Origin: Novosphingobium sp.
GTDB lineage: Bacteria; Pseudomonadota; Alphaproteobacteria; Sphingomonadales; Sphingomonadaceae
Assembly: GCA_017744735.1 (NCBI GenBank)
Contig: JAGIAR010000002.1
Location: 188,599 to 252,598 of the forward strand
DNA: 64,000 nucleotides
Direction: 5' to 3'
Within the stretch, counting starts at the first letter, position 1. Each line of letters opens with the position of its first letter. The notes beneath the pieces were generated by a model. That model ran no database searches. It was given only the letters and a program-made list of their open reading frames with translations, and was not told the origin of the DNA. The position numbers and the translations under genes are program-made. Shown here one piece after another: positions 62,551 through 64,000 of this stretch.

Positions 62551-63264
62551 TCAGGACAGTGCGGCTTCCGCCATATCGTAGGCCTTGCGGTCGTCGACAT
62601 CGAGCCACCACAGATCGCCTGCGTCGAAGGTGCTCGCAAGCCCGCGCTCGGCCAGCGCCTTGACGCCTTCCGACAGGCTGCCCTTGCCGCCGGCGGCGAT
62701 CGACGCGGCGATCGCTTCGCCCAGTGCGGGCGTGGCGGTGAAGATGCCGGTATCGAAGCAGTCGTAGGTCTCGAGCAGCTTGCCGATCCGCACGATCCTG
62801 CCGGCGGAATCGGTTGCGACGCAGGTCACGTCCTCGAGATCCACCGCGGGATTGTCGAGCCGGCGATCCACCGCAAGGCGCAATTCGTCCCCCGCGGGCT
62901 GGGAGGCGATCAAGCCCGCGAGAATCGCCGGATCGAAGATATGGTCCGCCATCAGCAGGATGAAGCGTTCGCCGTCGGCGTGCGCGATCCCGCTCATCAC
63001 CGAATAGCCGTTGGGCAGCGACCAGTCGGGCGTGCGGACGCATTCGATCGGCAGGCCGGTGCGTTCGGACAGGTTCGCGACGAAGCGTTCGACCGCTTCG
63101 GCCTCGTGTCCCGTGACCACCACGAACGACGTCGCCCCGCCCGCCGCGGAACGGCGCACGATATGCTCGATCAGCGGCGTGCCGGCGACCGGGGTGAGCG
63201 GCTTGGAATCCGAAACCTCGCGCAGCCGGCTACCGAAGCCGGCTGCGATGATGAGGCACTTCAT
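62551..63264 (-). CDS. CTP:inositol-1-phosphate cytidylyltransferase-like NTP transferase
   Basis: MobA-like nucleotidyltransferase of 237 residues. The signature loop is LIIAAGFGSRL at 4-14. The Mg-binding position reads LLMADHIFDP, the MADH form typical of inositol-1-phosphate cytidylyltransferase (IPCT) rather than the usual D-x-D. It ends DLWWLDVDDRKAYD, also IPCT-like. The ATG at 63264 overlaps the inositol-3-phosphate synthase stop by 4 bases. The pair would convert glucose-6-phosphate to inositol phosphate and then to CDP-inositol. In archaea and hyperthermophiles IPCT feeds di-myo-inositol phosphate; in a mesophilic alphaproteobacterium the product may be a membrane lipid. Confidence 0.85.
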   Translation of the reverse strand: MKCLIIAAGFGSRLREVSDSKPLTPVAGTPLIEHIVRRSAAGGATSFVVVTGHEAEAVERFVANLSERTGLPIECVRTPDWSLPNGYSVMSGIAHADGERFILLMADHIFDPAILAGLIASQPAGDELRLAVDRRLDNPAVDLEDVTCVATDSAGRIVRIGKLLETYDCFDTGIFTATPALGEAIAASIAAGGKGSLSEGVKALAERGLASTFDAGDLWWLDVDDRKAYDMAEAALS

Positions 63265-64000
63265 TCGGCGGCGAGTGCGAGATCGCCAGCGATGAATTCG
63301 TCGGTCAGGCGGGCAGCCACGTCGTCGGTGAACTGCTGCGCCGGGTGCTTGCAGTAGAAGGCCGAGGGGCCGACCAGCGCACCGGCCATGCCGCGATCGA
63401 GGCCGAGCTTGCAGCAACGGATCGCGTCGAGCGACACGGCGGCCGAGTTCGGGCTGTCTTCCACCGACAGGCGGACTTCGATGTTCATCGGAACGTCGCC
63501 GAACAGCGTGCCTTCCATGCGCAGGAAGCACAGCTTGTTGTCGTTCAGCCACGGGATGTAGTCGCTGGGGCCGACGTGGATGTTCTCGTCCGCGAGACGC
63601 TCGGCCAGCAGGGCCTGAACCGCTTCGGTTTTCGATTCCTTCTTCGACGAAAGCCGCGCGCGGTCCGCCATGTTGAGGAAGTCGGTGTTGCCGCCCGTGT
63701 TGAGCTGGTAGGTGTGCTGCACCGGCACGCCGCGCTGGGCGAACAGGTTGGCGAGCGCACGGTGGACGATGGTCGCGCCGAGCTGCGCCTTGATGTCGTC
63801 ACCGACGATCGGCAGGCCCTTGGCGACGAACCTGGCTTCCCATTCCGGGTCGCTGGCGATGAACACCGGCATGCAGTTGACCACGCCGACGCCCGCTTCG
63901 AGCGCGCATTCCATGTAGAAATGCACCGCTTCGATCGAACCGACCGGCAGGTAGTTCACCAGCACGTCCGCACCCGAATCCTTCAGCGCGGCGATGATCG
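63261..64000 (-). CDS. Inositol-3-phosphate synthase (MIPS), C-terminal part, truncated by the window edge
   Basis: The 3' part of the gene is present, about 246 codons; the frame runs off the right end. It contains the NYLPVGSIEAVHFYMECAL helix-strand, the VGDDIKAQLGATIVHR block with the catalytic Lys/Asp region, LNTGGNTDFLNM, SKKESKTEAV and VGPSDYIPWL. These are core MIPS elements, which make inositol-3-phosphate from glucose-6-phosphate with bound NAD. The short form without the eukaryotic insert is the bacterial/archaeal type. It overlaps the IPCT-like gene by 4 bases, so it heads the inositol set. Confidence 0.92.
   Translation of the reverse strand, partial: IIAALKDSGADVLVNYLPVGSIEAVHFYMECALEAGVGVVNCMPVFIASDPEWEARFVAKGLPIVGDDIKAQLGATIVHRALANLFAQRGVPVQHTYQLNTGGNTDFLNMADRARLSSKKESKTEAVQALLAERLADENIHVGPSDYIPWLNDNKLCFLRMEGTLFGDVPMNIEVRLSVEDSPNSAAVSLDAIRCCKLGLDRGMAGALVGPSAFYCKHPAQQFTDDVAARLTDEFIAGDLALAAE

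Overview
The window is GC-rich and almost fully coding. It most likely comes from an alphaproteobacterium of the Sphingomonadaceae type. The evidence is a LigAB-type ring-cleavage dioxygenase, a LigW-like decarboxylase, two large TonB-dependent receptors, a TPR-sulfotransferase, a UrcA family protein, PQQ quinohemoprotein dehydrogenases and strong GC3 codon use. I saw no rRNA, tRNA, CRISPR array, transposase or phage gene. The assignment to Sphingomonadaceae is an inference from gene content.

Layout. 0-8.8 kb: glutathione transferase, membrane protein, ligA/ligB-like subunits, two secreted NTF2-like paralogues, a small membrane protein and a PilZ protein on the plus strand. These are followed on the minus strand by an amidohydrolase-type decarboxylase, a CaiB-type CoA transferase and an HSL-type esterase. 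Two copies of a 155-165 bp palindromic repeat lie in this part. 8.9-13.1 kb: XdhC and MobA-like molybdenum cofactor genes face a two-subunit isoquinoline-oxidoreductase-like molybdoenzyme. 13.3-16.7 kb: a four-gene operon (class II aldolase, HAD phosphatase, DhaL, DhaK) ends in a clear intrinsic terminator. 16.9-19.9 kb: a PhyH oxygenase, a membrane protein, a secreted amidohydrolase and a SpoIIAA-like protein. 20.0-25.4 kb: two tandem secreted G8-domain beta-helix proteins with a shared upstream box. 25.5-32.7 kb: a FAD oxidoreductase and Rieske oxygenase pair diverging from a TetR regulator over a perfect palindrome, then an APC permease and a TonB receptor. 32.8-41.3 kb: a TPR-sulfotransferase, a NarL-type two-component pair, a UrcA protein and an autotransporter.

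41.4-58.3 kb looks like one catabolic island. A sigma factor, FecR and STN-TonB receptor set (FecI-FecR-FecA logic) lies next to an operon in which all four products carry export signals: Tat carotenoid oxygenase, PQQ alcohol dehydrogenase with a C-terminal cytochrome c, NTF2-like protein and esterase. A second PQQ dehydrogenase, with an N-terminal cytochrome c, diverges from it. Cytoplasmic genes follow: iron alcohol dehydrogenase, NTF2-like protein, aldehyde dehydrogenase, beta-keto acid cleavage enzyme and a convergent HpaI-type aldolase. A reasonable reading is uptake and periplasmic ester or double-bond cleavage, oxidation of the alcohol by two quinoproteins, and cytoplasmic finishing to central metabolites. 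The substrate is not known.

58.4-64.0 kb: two glycosyltransferases, a CDP-alcohol phosphotransferase, a small secreted DUF2141 protein, a CTP:inositol-1-phosphate cytidylyltransferase-like enzyme and the 3' part of inositol-3-phosphate synthase. Together they suggest that a CDP-inositol route makes an inositol-containing lipid or solute, which glycosyltransferases may then decorate.

Start sites were chosen from ribosome-binding sites and signal peptides where the longest open frame began too early. Function calls rest on reading motifs and remembered family sequences; no search was run.
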